Origin: Actinomycetota bacterium
GTDB lineage: Bacteria > Actinomycetota > UBA4738 > HRBIN12
Direction: 5' to 3'
Assembly: GCA_016201135.1 (NCBI GenBank)
Contig: JACQDK010000084.1
Span: forward strand, 1-34,325
Length of the DNA stretch: 34,325 nt
The position numbers and the translations under genes were made by a program. Numbering within the stretch: position 1 is the stretch's first letter; each line of letters opens with the position of its first letter. This document shows positions 1-9,362 of the stretch, one piece after another. Below the pieces are notes generated by a model. The model worked only from the letters and a program-made list of their open reading frames with translations, searched no databases and was not told the origin of the DNA.

Positions 1-183
1 GCGCTCGACGAACAGCTCGTGCAGAAGGTGCTGCCGCGCGTGCGCGGCGCCGACCGGCGGCTCGAGGAGGGTCTCGTCGCCTTCCTGGACGCGCTGGGTG
101 ACGGGGTGTTCCCCCTCTCGCGCGCCAAGGCGCAGGAGATGCGCGAGGAGTACGCGACGCATGGCTTCGCGTCGTTCTTCTAA
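1..183 (+). CDS. C-terminal end of an McrB-like AAA+ ATPase (partial)
   Basis: Reading frame 1 is open from the first base to the TAA at 181-183 and gives 60 residues; the start lies outside the window. The tail, with QKVLPRVRG near its beginning and HGFASFF at its very end, resembles the C-terminus of McrB-type AAA+ ATPases that are paired with DUF2357/McrC-like proteins. No Walker motifs are in view, so the call rests on this short tail and on the next gene, which is a DUF2357 protein overlapping its last codons. In such pairs the ATPase is thought to translocate or remodel nucleic acid for the nuclease partner. Family assignment is moderate because only the extreme C-terminus is visible. 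Confidence 0.55.
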   Translation, partial: ALDEQLVQKVLPRVRGADRRLEEGLVAFLDALGDGVFPLSRAKAQEMREEYATHGFASFF

Positions 184-796
184 GCTCTCGCGCCGCGAGA
201 GGGCCTTGCGGAAGGCCTCGATGAAGGGCGCCGCGGAAGCCACCCGGGAGGCGGCGGCTGAAGCCGCGCGGCTGATCTCGCCGGAAGACCCACCGCAAGT
301 CCCGAGCGCCGCGCGATTGGAGTCCCTACGCGCTGCCGTGTGCGGCGCCGCCGACCGACCCGGCCTCGTCCACGTGCTGCCCCGGCTCCAGCGGGCGCAC
401 CGCAAGCAGCTGATCCGGCTCGAGCAGTGGACCCACGGCGACCTCGCGCGGCATCCGGAGCCCCGCGAGCTGATCCGCAGCCGGCGCCGGCCCGGCAACA
501 TCGACGAGCACGGCCGGATCGTCCGCATCTTCGACGCGCGCCGCGTGTTGGTGGATGACGTGCACGAGAACAGGGTGGTGCGTCACGTGGTGCGGGAGGT
601 GCGCAGCCGGCTGCTGGCGCTCGACGAGCCCGAGGCGATGGAGCTTCTGGACGAGCTCGACTCCGCGATCGCGCAGGCGCCGTTCCTGCGACAGGTGGGG
701 CCGCTGAGCGCGACGTCGACCGAGCCGACGGCGACGCTCGCGGGCGACCCTCTCTACCGGGCCGTTTACCAGACCTGGCTCGATCTCCGCAGGTAG
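161..796 (+). CDS. DUF2357 (McrC-like) protein lacking its nuclease domain
   Basis: A 211-residue protein that starts inside the preceding ATPase gene. The ATG at 161 follows GAGGAG at 145-150, and the two genes overlap by 23 bases, so they are probably translated together. The centre (DDVHENRVVRHVV) matches the conserved ENR-containing segment of DUF2357, and the end (DPLYRAVYQTWLDLRR) matches the segment that normally closes that domain. In full-length relatives a PD-(D/E)XK nuclease domain follows; here a TAG ends the frame and only 17 bases separate it from the converging ligase gene. The nuclease is therefore missing, not hidden in another frame. An alternative start is the ATG at 221. 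The system may be inactivated, or the nuclease may be supplied elsewhere. Confidence 0.6.
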   Translation: MASRRSSKLSRRERALRKASMKGAAEATREAAAEAARLISPEDPPQVPSAARLESLRAAVCGAADRPGLVHVLPRLQRAHRKQLIRLEQWTHGDLARHPEPRELIRSRRRPGNIDEHGRIVRIFDARRVLVDDVHENRVVRHVVREVRSRLLALDEPEAMELLDELDSAIAQAPFLRQVGPLSATSTEPTATLAGDPLYRAVYQTWLDLRR

Positions 797-813
797 GTCT
801 CGCCGGGCGGTGC

Positions 814-2702
814 TCAGGCCCGGGACCGGGCCTCGAGGGCCAGGTGGATCTCGTCGAGGATCGCCGGGTCGTCGATCGTCGAAGGGACCGCGTAGTCCAT
901 CCCGTCGGCGATCTCGCGCATCGTGCGGCGCAGGATCTTGCCCGACCGCGTCTTCGGCAGGCGCTCCACCACCACCACGCGCTTGAAGGAGGCGACGGCG
1001 CCTATCTGCTCGCGCATCATCCGCACCAGCTCGGCCTCCAGCTCGGACCGCTTGCGTCGAACCCCGGCCTTCAGCACGACGAGGCCGAGCGGGACCTCCC
1101 CCTTCAGCTCGTCGCGCACTCCGATCACCGCGCAGTCGGCCACGTCGGCGTGGGAGGAGAGAACGGCCTCCATCGCGCCGCTCGACAGGCGGTGACCCGC
1201 CACGTTCATGACGTCATCGATCCGGCCCATCACGAACAGGTACCCGTCCCGGTCCACGTGACCGCCGTCTCCCGTCAGGTAGTGCCCGGGGAACTCGGAC
1301 ATGTATGACTCGACGAAGCGGGCGTCGTTGCCCCAGAGCGTCGTCAGGTTCCCCGGAGGAAGCGGCAGCCGGATCACCACGGCACCCTCCTCCTCGGTCT
1401 CGGCCTCCTCGCCGGACTCGCGGAGGATCCGAACGTCGTAGCCGGGGACCGGCTTGGTCGGCGAGCCCGGTTTCACCGGCAGCGACTCGAGCCCCAGGCA
1501 GTTCGACGCGATCGGCCAGCCGGTCTCGGTCTGCCACCAGTGATCGATCACGGGCACGCCCAGCAGGTCCGACGCCCACCCGTAGGTGTCGGGGTCGAGT
1601 CGCTCGCCCGCCAGGAACAGCGCGCGGAACCCCGACAGGTCATAGCGCGCGAGGTGCTCGCCGGCCGGGTCCTCCTTCTTGATCGCGCGGAACGCGGTGG
1701 GCGCGGTGAAGAGGACCTTCACGCCGTGCTCGGAGATCACGCGCCAGAACGCGCCCGGGTCGGGCGTGCCGACGGGCTTGCCCTCGTACAGCACCGTCGT
1801 GCAGCCGGCGAGTAGCGGCGCGTACACGATGTACGAGTGGCCGACGACCCAGCCCACGTCGGACGCGGCCCAGTAGACGTCGCCGGGGCCACGTCGTAGA
1901 TGTGCTCCATGCTCCAGCGCAGCGCCACGGCGTGCCCGCCGTTGTCCCGCACCACGCCCTTCGGCATCGCTGTGGTGCCCGACGTGTAGAGGATGTAGAG
2001 GGGGTCGGTGGCCGCGACCGTCACGCACTCGACGGGCTCGGCGCCCGCGCTGACCTCGTCCCAGTCGAGGTCGCGGCCGGGATCCAGCTCCGCGCGAGCC
2101 TGAGGCCGCTGGAGGATGACGCAGCGCTCCACGTCATGAGCAGCCGCCGCCAGCGCGGCGTCCAGCAGCGGCTTGTACTCGATCACCCGCGTCACCTCGA
2201 TCCCGCACGAAGCCGACACGATCACCTTCGGCTTCGCGTCGTCGATGCGCACGGCTAGCTCGTTCGGCGCGAACCCTCCGAACACGACGGAGTGGATGGC
2301 GCCCAGGCGCGCGCAGGCGAGCATCGCGACGACCGCCTCCGGCACCATCGGCATGTAGATGACGACCGTGTCGCCCTTCCCGACGCCCAGGCGGCGCAGG
2401 CCGCCCGCGAACCGCGCCACGCGGTCGCGCAGCTCGCGGTAGGTGAACCGGCGGATCTGGTTCGTGACGGGGCTGTCGTAGATGAGTGCGAGCTGGTCGG
2501 CGCGCCCGCCGTCGACGTGGCGATCGAGCGCGTTGTGGCAAGTGTTGAGCGCCCCGTCGGTGAACCAGCGATGGAAGGGAGGGTTGGACGAGTCCAGGAC
2601 CCGCGACGGGGGCCGAACCCAGTCGATCGTCTTGGCGGCTTCTGCCCAGAACCCCTCGGGGTCATCGAGGCTTCGGCGATAGGTCTCCTCGTAGCCGGCC
2701 AT
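814..2702 (-). pseudogene. prpE: Propionate-CoA ligase (PrpE), frameshifted
   Basis: AMP-forming acyl-CoA ligase that activates propionate (possibly acetate) to the acyl-CoA. The ATG at 2702 is preceded by GGGGGA. The first part contains the phosphate-binding motif YTSGTTAMPKG. Around 1881-1890 the frame is lost: the text runs IYDVAP and then continues in the next frame as DVYWAASDVGWVVGHSY, as in PrpE. Restoring one base (a C in the plus-strand run gccgggg) gives a protein of about 629 residues, the normal family length. The second part holds the catalytic lysine region PKTRSGKILRRT. A single indel in a GC run, with both halves otherwise perfect, could be a sequencing error or a recent mutation. 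It is the last gene of a minus-strand operon after the amidase and MoaD-like genes. Confidence 0.85.
816..833. terminator. Inverted repeat at the prpE/DUF2357 convergence
   Basis: AGGCCCGG and CCGGGCCT are perfect 8-base arms separated by two bases. They lie over the last codons of prpE and 19 bases past the DUF2357 stop. A hairpin here would suit a bidirectional terminator between converging genes, but there is no T-tract and the prpE coding sequence may explain the symmetry. Confidence 0.25.
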
Positions 2703-2779
2703 CCGGGTCCCCCGTGACGAGTGGTCCCGAACGATACACGGCCGCGCCGCGGCGAGCCCGCTGGGCCGACGGCTTGCGG

Positions 2780-3004
2780 TCAACCTCCGGCCATCGGAGG
2801 GAAGACCTGGACGCGGTCACCCTGGCTGAGGGCCGCGTCCCTCTTGACCGTGGCCCCGTTGAGCACGAAGACGCAGTGCCCGCCCGGCAGGTCGAGCCGA
2901 TCCGAGACGGCCGCGACGGTGGCGTCGTCGGCCAGCTCGATCTCGCCCGACCCGCCGGGCAGGCGATCGACGAGCGTCCCCCTCAGCGTTACGTGGACGC
3001 GCAC
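2780..3004 (-). CDS. MoaD/ThiS-family sulfur-carrier-like protein
   Basis: A 74-residue ubiquitin-fold protein that ends in PPMAGG, the Gly-Gly tail on which MoaD, ThiS and related carriers are adenylated and thiocarboxylated. The segment LNGATVKRDAALSQGDRVQVFPP is the usual C-terminal half of the fold. I chose the GTG at 3004 because it begins the first beta strand (RVHVTLRG) and lies 10 bases after the stop of the amidase gene; the longer upstream frame is antisense-like. It sits between the acetamidase-like gene and prpE on the same strand. No MoeB, ThiF, MoaE, ThiG or desulfurase gene is nearby, so the sulfur acceptor is unknown. It may serve molybdopterin synthesis in trans or a separate sulfur-transfer reaction. 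Confidence 0.75.
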   Translation of the reverse strand: MRVHVTLRGTLVDRLPGGSGEIELADDATVAAVSDRLDLPGGHCVFVLNGATVKRDAALSQGDRVQVFPPMAGG

Positions 3005-3014
3005 CGGAACCCGG

Positions 3015-4352
3015 CTACCATCCCGCCGCCGCGCCGTACATGGCCTCGACCAGGTGCAGTACGCCCATCCGATCCAGCCGGTCCCGCGGCGCGAGCAGGT
3101 TGACCTGCACGAACCCGGGCAGGCGCCCGATCTCGACGGCACCGCTGATCGTGGCCCGGTTCTTCACCTCGTCCACGGTCATGCCCAGGAGCTTCGCGGC
3201 CCGCGCCACGCCGTTGTCGACCGCGGCGTTGATGAACGGGCCGGAGCCGAGCACCTGGATCGGGAGCACCGGGCCCTCCAGCGTCGTCCGGTTCGCCTCG
3301 GCCAGGGTCTTGCCGCGCGCGACCTCGTCGGCCGTGAACGGCTTCGCCAGGAACGGCAGGTCGTCCGCGGGCGGCAGCAGGATCGGGCCGTCGAGCTCGA
3401 GGCCCTTTATCACCTCGACCCGCACGACCAGCCGCGCCGAGATGTCCGTGGTGTGCACAGCCACCTCGCCGTCGCCGATCATCGCGTGAACGTCGCCCGC
3501 GTAGATTCCTGCCCCGTCGACCTTCACCGGGACGATCACGACCGAGCCCTGACGGACCGAGTCGATGTCCATGTGGACGTCGGTGCGCATCTCGAGCTGC
3601 TCCTCGGTGACGGCGAACTCGTGCTCGGCGCCTACCAGGAACGCGCCGAAGTCGCCGCAGTTGTGCGAGGAGGGCAGGTCGATCGCGGGGATCGAGCCGA
3701 GGTTGCCGGCCGAGATCCGGCACCGGGTCATCGTGCCCACGAGGTCGGCCTTGCCGAGCGCGACGATCGGGTGCTGCGTCGAGTGCTCCTGGAGCACGAC
3801 CCACTCGCGGGCGCTGCGCGCCAGTTCCTGCGCCCTCTCCGGCGCGACCGTCACGCCGATCCCCTTCTCCTCGTCGAAGACCATCGTGTAGCCCTCGACC
3901 ATGTGGAAGGGGATGATCTCGGAGTGGCAGGCCGAGCAGCGGACCGCGCCCTCGCCGATCCCGTCGAGGTACGTGTCCGGGTACAGGAAGTGCCGTCCCG
4001 CGTCGCGGCACGTCGGGCAGATCCGCGCCACGAACGGGTCGCTGATGAACCGACCCTCCCAGCCGGTGTGCGTGCCCGAGGTCGTGGCGCGCGACAGCTG
4101 CTCGAGGGTCTCGACGTGAAGCGCGACGGCATCGCCGACCCTGGCGCCCTCGACGAGCACCGGGAGCGTCACCTCGTGTCCGCTGCGGATCGAGGGCGTG
4201 ATCATCGGGCCCCAGCAGCCGGGTACCGTCAGGTACTCGATGCGCCCTCCGTCCTTGACCGGGCCGAGCATCTCGTTGGAGGGCCCGACGAGGTCCGTGT
4301 AGCGGTCGACCACCAGGTGATCGACCGCGGTCTGCGGCGCTGCCTTAACCAT
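3015..4352 (-). CDS. Acetamidase/formamidase-family protein with zinc-ribbon insertion
   Basis: A 445-residue member of the FmdA/AmdA amidase family, whose known members hydrolyse formamide or acetamide to ammonia and the acid. Family signatures are PSSHNCGDFGAF (about 228-238) and GDVHAMIGDGE (286-296), including the conserved Asp and His residues. Residues 112-142 carry CPTC and CSAC pairs that look like a zinc ribbon; this is not typical of the simple formamidases and may be a structural or binding insertion. The ATG at 4352 follows a strong GGGGGAAGG ribosome site. It is the first gene of a minus-strand operon with the MoaD-like protein and PrpE. Substrate is not determined; the insertion makes a classic formamidase role less certain. 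Confidence 0.75.
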   Translation of the reverse strand: MVKAAPQTAVDHLVVDRYTDLVGPSNEMLGPVKDGGRIEYLTVPGCWGPMITPSIRSGHEVTLPVLVEGARVGDAVALHVETLEQLSRATTSGTHTGWEGRFISDPFVARICPTCRDAGRHFLYPDTYLDGIGEGAVRCSACHSEIIPFHMVEGYTMVFDEEKGIGVTVAPERAQELARSAREWVVLQEHSTQHPIVALGKADLVGTMTRCRISAGNLGSIPAIDLPSSHNCGDFGAFLVGAEHEFAVTEEQLEMRTDVHMDIDSVRQGSVVIVPVKVDGAGIYAGDVHAMIGDGEVAVHTTDISARLVVRVEVIKGLELDGPILLPPADDLPFLAKPFTADEVARGKTLAEANRTTLEGPVLPIQVLGSGPFINAAVDNGVARAAKLLGMTVDEVKNRATISGAVEIGRLPGFVQVNLLAPRDRLDRMGVLHLVEAMYGAAAGW

Positions 4353-4413
4353 GGCCTTCCCCCTTCCGTCGGTCCACGATGCTACGCCGCTCTGGCGATG
4401 CCTGCGGACGAGG

Positions 4414-4430
4414 CCCGGCAACACGCCGGG
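4414..4430. promoter_or_regulatory. Hairpin in the amidase/radical SAM divergent region
   Basis: CCCGGC and GCCGGG arms with a five-base loop lie in the 171-base gap between the divergent amidase (start 4352) and radical SAM gene (start 4524). The gap must hold both promoters. A weak -10-like AATACT at about 4483-4488 could serve the plus-strand gene; no convincing -35 element is visible. Confidence 0.25.
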
Positions 4431-4523
4431 ATGCGCGGCGATCTGGGCGCCGACCCGCGCCCGCGCCGCTGGGTGAGTGGAATACTGACATGAGGGAGCA
4501 ACCCTGGGCTTGGGGGACGCGCC

Positions 4524-5867
4524 ATGAGGGTCGCGCTGGTCGCGATGAGCGGCATCCGGACCTATAACCCCGAGTTGAAGAGGATCGGGTTGACGCTGCC
4601 CGGGTTCGCCGAGCGCGGCCGGGTCATCGCCTCGCTGCCCAGCCTCTCCCTGCTGACGCTGGCGGCGCTCACTCCGGAGCCGCACGAGATCAGCTACCAC
4701 GAGGTCGCGGACCTGGAGGAGCTCGAGGAGCTGCCGGCGTGCGACGTGGCGGCGCTCTCGACGTACACGGCTCAGGTGAAGGACGCCTACGCTCTCGCCG
4801 ACCGCTACCGTCGAGAGGGTGTCAGGACCGTCCTCGGCGGCCTCCACGCGACCGCGCGGCCGGACGAGGCCCTCGACCACTTCGACGCCGTCGTCGCCGG
4901 TGAGGGAGAGGTGCTCTGGCAGAAGCTGCTGGCGGACCTCGACGCGGGCCGTCCCGAAGGGGTCTACGACGCGAGGGGAGCGGAGTACGACCTGGCGTCG
5001 GCGCCGATCCCGCGCTTCGACCTGCTCGACCCCGACCGGTACAACCGCCTAACGGTCCAGACGCAGCGCGGCTGCCCGTGGCGCTGCGAGTTCTGCGGGA
5101 GCTCGATCCTGCTGACGTCCAGGTACAAGCGCAAGCCCGTGGAGAAGGTCGTCGCCGAGGTGCGCGCGATCAAGGAGATCTGGGCGCGGCCCTTCATCGA
5201 GTTCGCGGACGACAACACGTTCGTCGACAAGGCGCACTCCCGCGAGCTGATGCGGGCGCTCGCGCCCGAGGAGGTCCGCTGGTTCACCGAGACCGACGTC
5301 TCGGTGGCGGACGATCCCGAGCTCCTGGCCCTGATGCACGAAGCAGGTTGCGCCGAGGTCCTGATCGGGTTCGAGAGCCCGAGGGTCGAGGGTTTGGAGG
5401 GCCTCGAGCTGCGGCGCAACTGGAAGCGGACGCGGCTGGGCCGGTACGCGACCGCCGTCGAGCGCATCCAGTCGCAGGGGATCGCCGTGAACGCCTGCTT
5501 CGTACTGGGCCTCGACGGTGACGGGCCCGAGATCTTCGACGCCGTGGAAGCCTTCGTCGAGGAGACGGGGCCGTTCGACGTCCAGATCACCGTCATGACG
5601 CCGCTCCCGGGGACCCCACTCTACGGGCGGCTGCTGCGGGAGGGACGGCTGCTCGAGGAGGGGGCATGGGAGCGGTGCACCCTCTTCGACGTCAACTTCC
5701 GGCCGCTCCAGATGCCCGTCGAGGAGCTCGAACGAGGGTTGGTGGACCTTGGTCTGCGCCTGTACGGGGAGGGCGCGACCAGACGGAGGCGGCGGGCCTT
5801 CGTGGGTCAGTGGCGGGAAGGTCGACGCGCGGCCGGTCCGGAGTCGGCGGCCTCGGAGGGCCCATGA
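4524..5867 (+). CDS. B12-binding-domain radical SAM protein
   Basis: A 447-residue enzyme with an N-terminal cobalamin-binding-like Rossmann domain (about 1-150; GGLHATARPDEAL, GEGEVLWQKLL) followed by a radical SAM core. The cluster-binding motif is C184-x3-C188-x2-C191 (GCPWRCEFC). Downstream FADDNTF and FVLGLDGD are typical of the group that includes the BchE/HpnP/HpnJ-like and DUF4070 enzymes. Such proteins methylate or rearrange lipids, tetrapyrroles or natural products; the substrate here cannot be told. The ATG at 4524 follows GGGGGA. Its stop overlaps the start of the next membrane-protein gene (ATGA), so the two are co-translated, which hints at a membrane or lipid substrate. Confidence 0.85.
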   Translation: MRVALVAMSGIRTYNPELKRIGLTLPGFAERGRVIASLPSLSLLTLAALTPEPHEISYHEVADLEELEELPACDVAALSTYTAQVKDAYALADRYRREGVRTVLGGLHATARPDEALDHFDAVVAGEGEVLWQKLLADLDAGRPEGVYDARGAEYDLASAPIPRFDLLDPDRYNRLTVQTQRGCPWRCEFCGSSILLTSRYKRKPVEKVVAEVRAIKEIWARPFIEFADDNTFVDKAHSRELMRALAPEEVRWFTETDVSVADDPELLALMHEAGCAEVLIGFESPRVEGLEGLELRRNWKRTRLGRYATAVERIQSQGIAVNACFVLGLDGDGPEIFDAVEAFVEETGPFDVQITVMTPLPGTPLYGRLLREGRLLEEGAWERCTLFDVNFRPLQMPVEELERGLVDLGLRLYGEGATRRRRRAFVGQWREGRRAAGPESAASEGP

Positions 5868-6373
5868 GATCAGGGACCTCGGCGCGCAGAGGCGTCGAGA
5901 TGAGCGCCGACCCGGCCTTCGCCCCTCGCGTACGCCGGCTCGCGATCGTGAGCGCGATCGCTCTCGGGGTGATCTGGATGCTCGCGGTGACCACTCCGGG
6001 CGCCCCCGCCCCGGTCTCCGTCTCGCTCCTGCTGGCGTGGGTGTCCATGCCCACGGTGCTCGCCGCGAGCCTTCGCCGGCCAAGGGTTCGCTCGATCGTG
6101 GCGCTGCCGTCCGCGCTGGCGGCAGTGGCCCTCATCGCGATCTGCGTCACCGCGCTGCCCGCCGACGATCCGCTGGCGGCGGCGGGGTGGCTGTCGATCA
6201 CGGCCGGGATCCTGCTCGGAGCCTGGCTCGGAGCCTGGTTCTGGTACCGCTGGTTCCCGGTTCCGGTGTCTCTCGACGCCCCGTTCTCGACGGGGCGGTG
6301 GGCCTTGATAGCCGTTCACGTTGGGCTGGTGGTGGCGGGCGTTCTGCTCGTGCTCGCGGCCCGGGTCGTGTGA
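5864..6373 (+). CDS. Five-helix membrane protein of unknown function
   Basis: A 169-residue protein that begins with the ATG overlapping the radical SAM stop codon (ATGA at 5864-5867); a second possible start is the ATG at 5900. Five hydrophobic segments are visible, at about residues 24-42, 49-68, 76-97, 101-127 and 142-165. No recognised domain or catalytic motif is seen. The overlap implies translational coupling with the radical SAM enzyme. A short repeat, CTCGGAGCCTGG twice near 6210-6240, encodes the LGAWLGAW segment. I do not recognise the family. Confidence 0.65.
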   Translation: MRSGTSARRGVEMSADPAFAPRVRRLAIVSAIALGVIWMLAVTTPGAPAPVSVSLLLAWVSMPTVLAASLRRPRVRSIVALPSALAAVALIAICVTALPADDPLAAAGWLSITAGILLGAWLGAWFWYRWFPVPVSLDAPFSTGRWALIAVHVGLVVAGVLLVLAARVV

Positions 6374-6374
6374 A

Positions 6375-6387
6375 CCGGCTGCGCCGG
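6375..6387. terminator. Small hairpin between converging membrane-protein genes
   Basis: CCGGC-TGC-GCCGG directly follows the stop at 6373 in the 34-base gap between the two converging membrane-protein genes. The stem is only five base pairs and has no T-tract, so it is a weak terminator candidate. Confidence 0.2.
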
Positions 6388-6407
6388 CTCACACGGCGGG
6401 CGGGCGG

Positions 6408-6854
6408 TCAGGACGTGACGGATCCGGGCGCCGCCGTGCCGGCGGCGCCCGGCGCCCTCTGCTTCGATATGTACATGAGGCACTCGAGCATCAGGACGAA
6501 GAACACCGCGTCCGCGACGCCGAAGACCGCGGCGAAGACCACGTGGGGCGCCTCGCCGATAGCCCAGAAGACGAACGCGATCGAGCTGTAGGCCAGCTTG
6601 TAGAGCGTGCCAACCATGATCAGGTTGCGTTCGCGTTGCAGGTCGCCTCGGTAGATCAGGAAGTACGCGACGCCGATCACGAACAGGAACGCGCCCAGGA
6701 GCGGGACGTAGCCGCCGGGCGGCAGCTGGTCGCGTATGTCGAGCGCGTTGAAAGCGGCCTTGTAGAAGAAGGTGAAGATGACTCCGAGCACGACGTCGTA
6801 GACGGCCGCGAACAGGAACAGGCCCCGGTAGTACCTCTCGCGCACAGGATCCAT
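6408..6854 (-). CDS. Four-helix membrane protein of unknown function
   Basis: A 148-residue protein with four clear hydrophobic helices (about residues 10-30, 48-67, 78-100 and 102-128) and a short polar tail. The ATG at 6854 follows GGGGAGG, a strong ribosome site. The first helix carries aromatic residues (YRGLFLFAAVYDVV) and the overall shape resembles small uncharacterised inner-membrane proteins. No enzyme motif is present. It converges on the five-helix membrane gene and lies downstream of the helicase on the same strand, with a 137-base gap, so it probably has its own promoter. Function unknown. Confidence 0.7.
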   Translation of the reverse strand: MDPVRERYYRGLFLFAAVYDVVLGVIFTFFYKAAFNALDIRDQLPPGGYVPLLGAFLFVIGVAYFLIYRGDLQRERNLIMVGTLYKLAYSSIAFVFWAIGEAPHVVFAAVFGVADAVFFVLMLECLMYISKQRAPGAAGTAAPGSVTS

Positions 6855-6953
6855 GGCGCCTCCCCCCTCGTGGGGACCGGCCCCCGGGCTCGAGCGGCGA
6901 TCCCCGGTCGGTCTGCAACTCCACGATATACCCGACGGCTCCCCCGGAGAACT

Positions 6954-6968
6954 CTGCGAACGTCGCAG
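6954..6968 (-). terminator. Hairpin after the DEAD-box helicase gene
   Basis: CTGCGA-ACG-TCGCAG forms a perfect six-base-pair stem 24 bases beyond the helicase stop codon on the minus strand. It lies in the gap before the four-helix membrane protein. There is no T-tract. It is a plausible simple terminator. Confidence 0.35.
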
Positions 6969-6991
6969 CTCGGGTCGGCCGGCGTGGGCGG

Positions 6992-8209
<1,218 letters not shown>

Positions 8210-8569
8210 GTTCTTCCTCTTCCTCTCGGTTCGTCGGTGCGCGGCGGAGCGGTGGCGCTGCCGCGGGATCGAGAACCCCAGGGGTCGAGGGCTCGCGGTG
8301 CTGCGGGGTTGCTGACTCGTCGCGCGCGTTCCCAGGTTCGGGATCCGCGTGGATCCGGGGCTCGTTCGGTGGGAAGTCGCGGCGCCGCCGCTCGCCCGAG
8401 CCGTCCGGGTGTCGCTACAGCGTACGCGAAATCCAGGCGGTTGCGACGGAAGGAGCCTCGCGAAATGCGTCGGCGCCTCAGGAGCTTCAGAAGCGGATCT
8501 CGAGCGAGTACCCGAGCGCGCGATCCAGCAGAACGATGCCGACCGGGTCGATGGTAGGGGGTCGTTCCT
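8210..8569 (-). other. 360-base gene-free leader upstream of the helicase
   Basis: No plausible coding frame lies here; plus-strand frames are low-quality antisense text. On the minus strand it would be the promoter and 5' leader of the helicase gene. Visible structure: GGATCC-GCGT-GGATCC at 8340-8355, and two copies of CGCGAAAT about 35 bases apart (near 8425 and 8460). Long leaders are known for some DEAD-box helicase genes that are controlled by temperature or by their own product. No known riboswitch or tRNA is recognised. Confidence 0.4.
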
Positions 8570-9220
8570 TCAGGCGGCCGCGCGGTCCAGGTCGACGGAC
8601 CGCCCGATGCCGGCGATCCTCCCGTGCGGGTCGTATTGCCAGACGGTCCAGCCGTGACCTCCCCAGTCGTCCTGCGGAACGTCGGGCTTCGCGGCCGTCG
8701 TGTAGTTCGCGATCCAGAGGGGGTAGCGGGTCAGCGCGGGCGAGTGGACCCGTGTGGTCCAGAACGACGGGTTCGTGTAGATCATCGGCCGGACCCCGAG
8801 GCCGGCCTCCACGCTCGTGAGCCAGGTTCTGATCCCCGCGAGCACCACCGCTCGCGAGACCCCACCGCTCATCTCCACGTCGAGGACGGGCGCCAGGTCA
8901 CCCGGCCGGTAGCCCGAGCTCGATATGAAGAGCCGGGCTTGCGCGCTCGCGTCCTCGTCGGGATGGAAGTACTGGTAGGCGCCGACCGCGAGCCCTTCCG
9001 ACCGTGCTCCCGCCGCGTTCGTCCCGTAGGTCGGGTCCGGGGTCGTCCCGACGGCGACTCGGATGTACGCGAAGCCGATGCAGGTGCGGGCCACCCTGGA
9101 CCAGTCGATCGTGCCCTGGAACGACGACACGTCGATGCCGTCCGTCCGTCGAGGATGAGCGCACGTGGCAGCATCGGGATGTCGGGAGGTCGTGACGACG
9201 AGGACGGCCAGGATCGCCAA
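8570..9220 (-). CDS. GH25 family lysozyme (muramidase), secreted
   Basis: Glycoside hydrolase family 25 enzyme that cleaves the MurNAc-GlcNAc bond of peptidoglycan. The annotated TTG start gives 216 residues. GIDVSSFQG (28-36, catalytic Asp30) opens the barrel and LDVEMSGG holds the D114-x-E116 catalytic pair. The remaining strands (YIRVAVG, GAYQYFHP, YTNPSFW, LWIANY, WTVWQYD) are typical. The TTG lies inside a hydrophobic helix. In frame upstream the text reads ARPWLPIAAAATALAILAV, a complete signal or anchor segment, and an AAGGAG site (9293-9298) stands six bases before an ATC codon at 9284-9286. The true start may therefore be that ATC, or an ATG altered there. Export fits cell-wall remodelling. 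Confidence 0.88.
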   Translation of the reverse strand: MAILAVLVVTTSRHPDAATCAHPRRTDGIDVSSFQGTIDWSRVARTCIGFAYIRVAVGTTPDPTYGTNAAGARSEGLAVGAYQYFHPDEDASAQARLFISSSGYRPGDLAPVLDVEMSGGVSRAVVLAGIRTWLTSVEAGLGVRPMIYTNPSFWTTRVHSPALTRYPLWIANYTTAAKPDVPQDDWGGHGWTVWQYDPHGRIAGIGRSVDLDRAAA

Positions 9221-9362
9221 GGCCGTTGCCGCGGCCGCGATCGGAAGCCACGGCCGGGCGTTCGAGGGTGCGTGACGAGCAGGGATGGGCCGCTCCTTCG
9301 CGGGTGGGTCCGGACATCCTAGGCGTCGCTGTCAGGGGGGCGCCGTCGAGCCGTTCGTTTCG

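Noticed and set aside
2721-4493. A 590-codon open frame on the plus strand opposite the amidase gene
   Set aside because: It is antisense to a gene with clear family motifs, has Arg/Asp/Val-rich text with no recognisable domain, and such frames are routine in GC-rich DNA.
8330-8360. tRNA-like text GGTTCGGGATCC in the helicase leader
   Set aside because: No matching acceptor, D or anticodon arms can be drawn around it; the symmetry is explained by GGATCC repeats.
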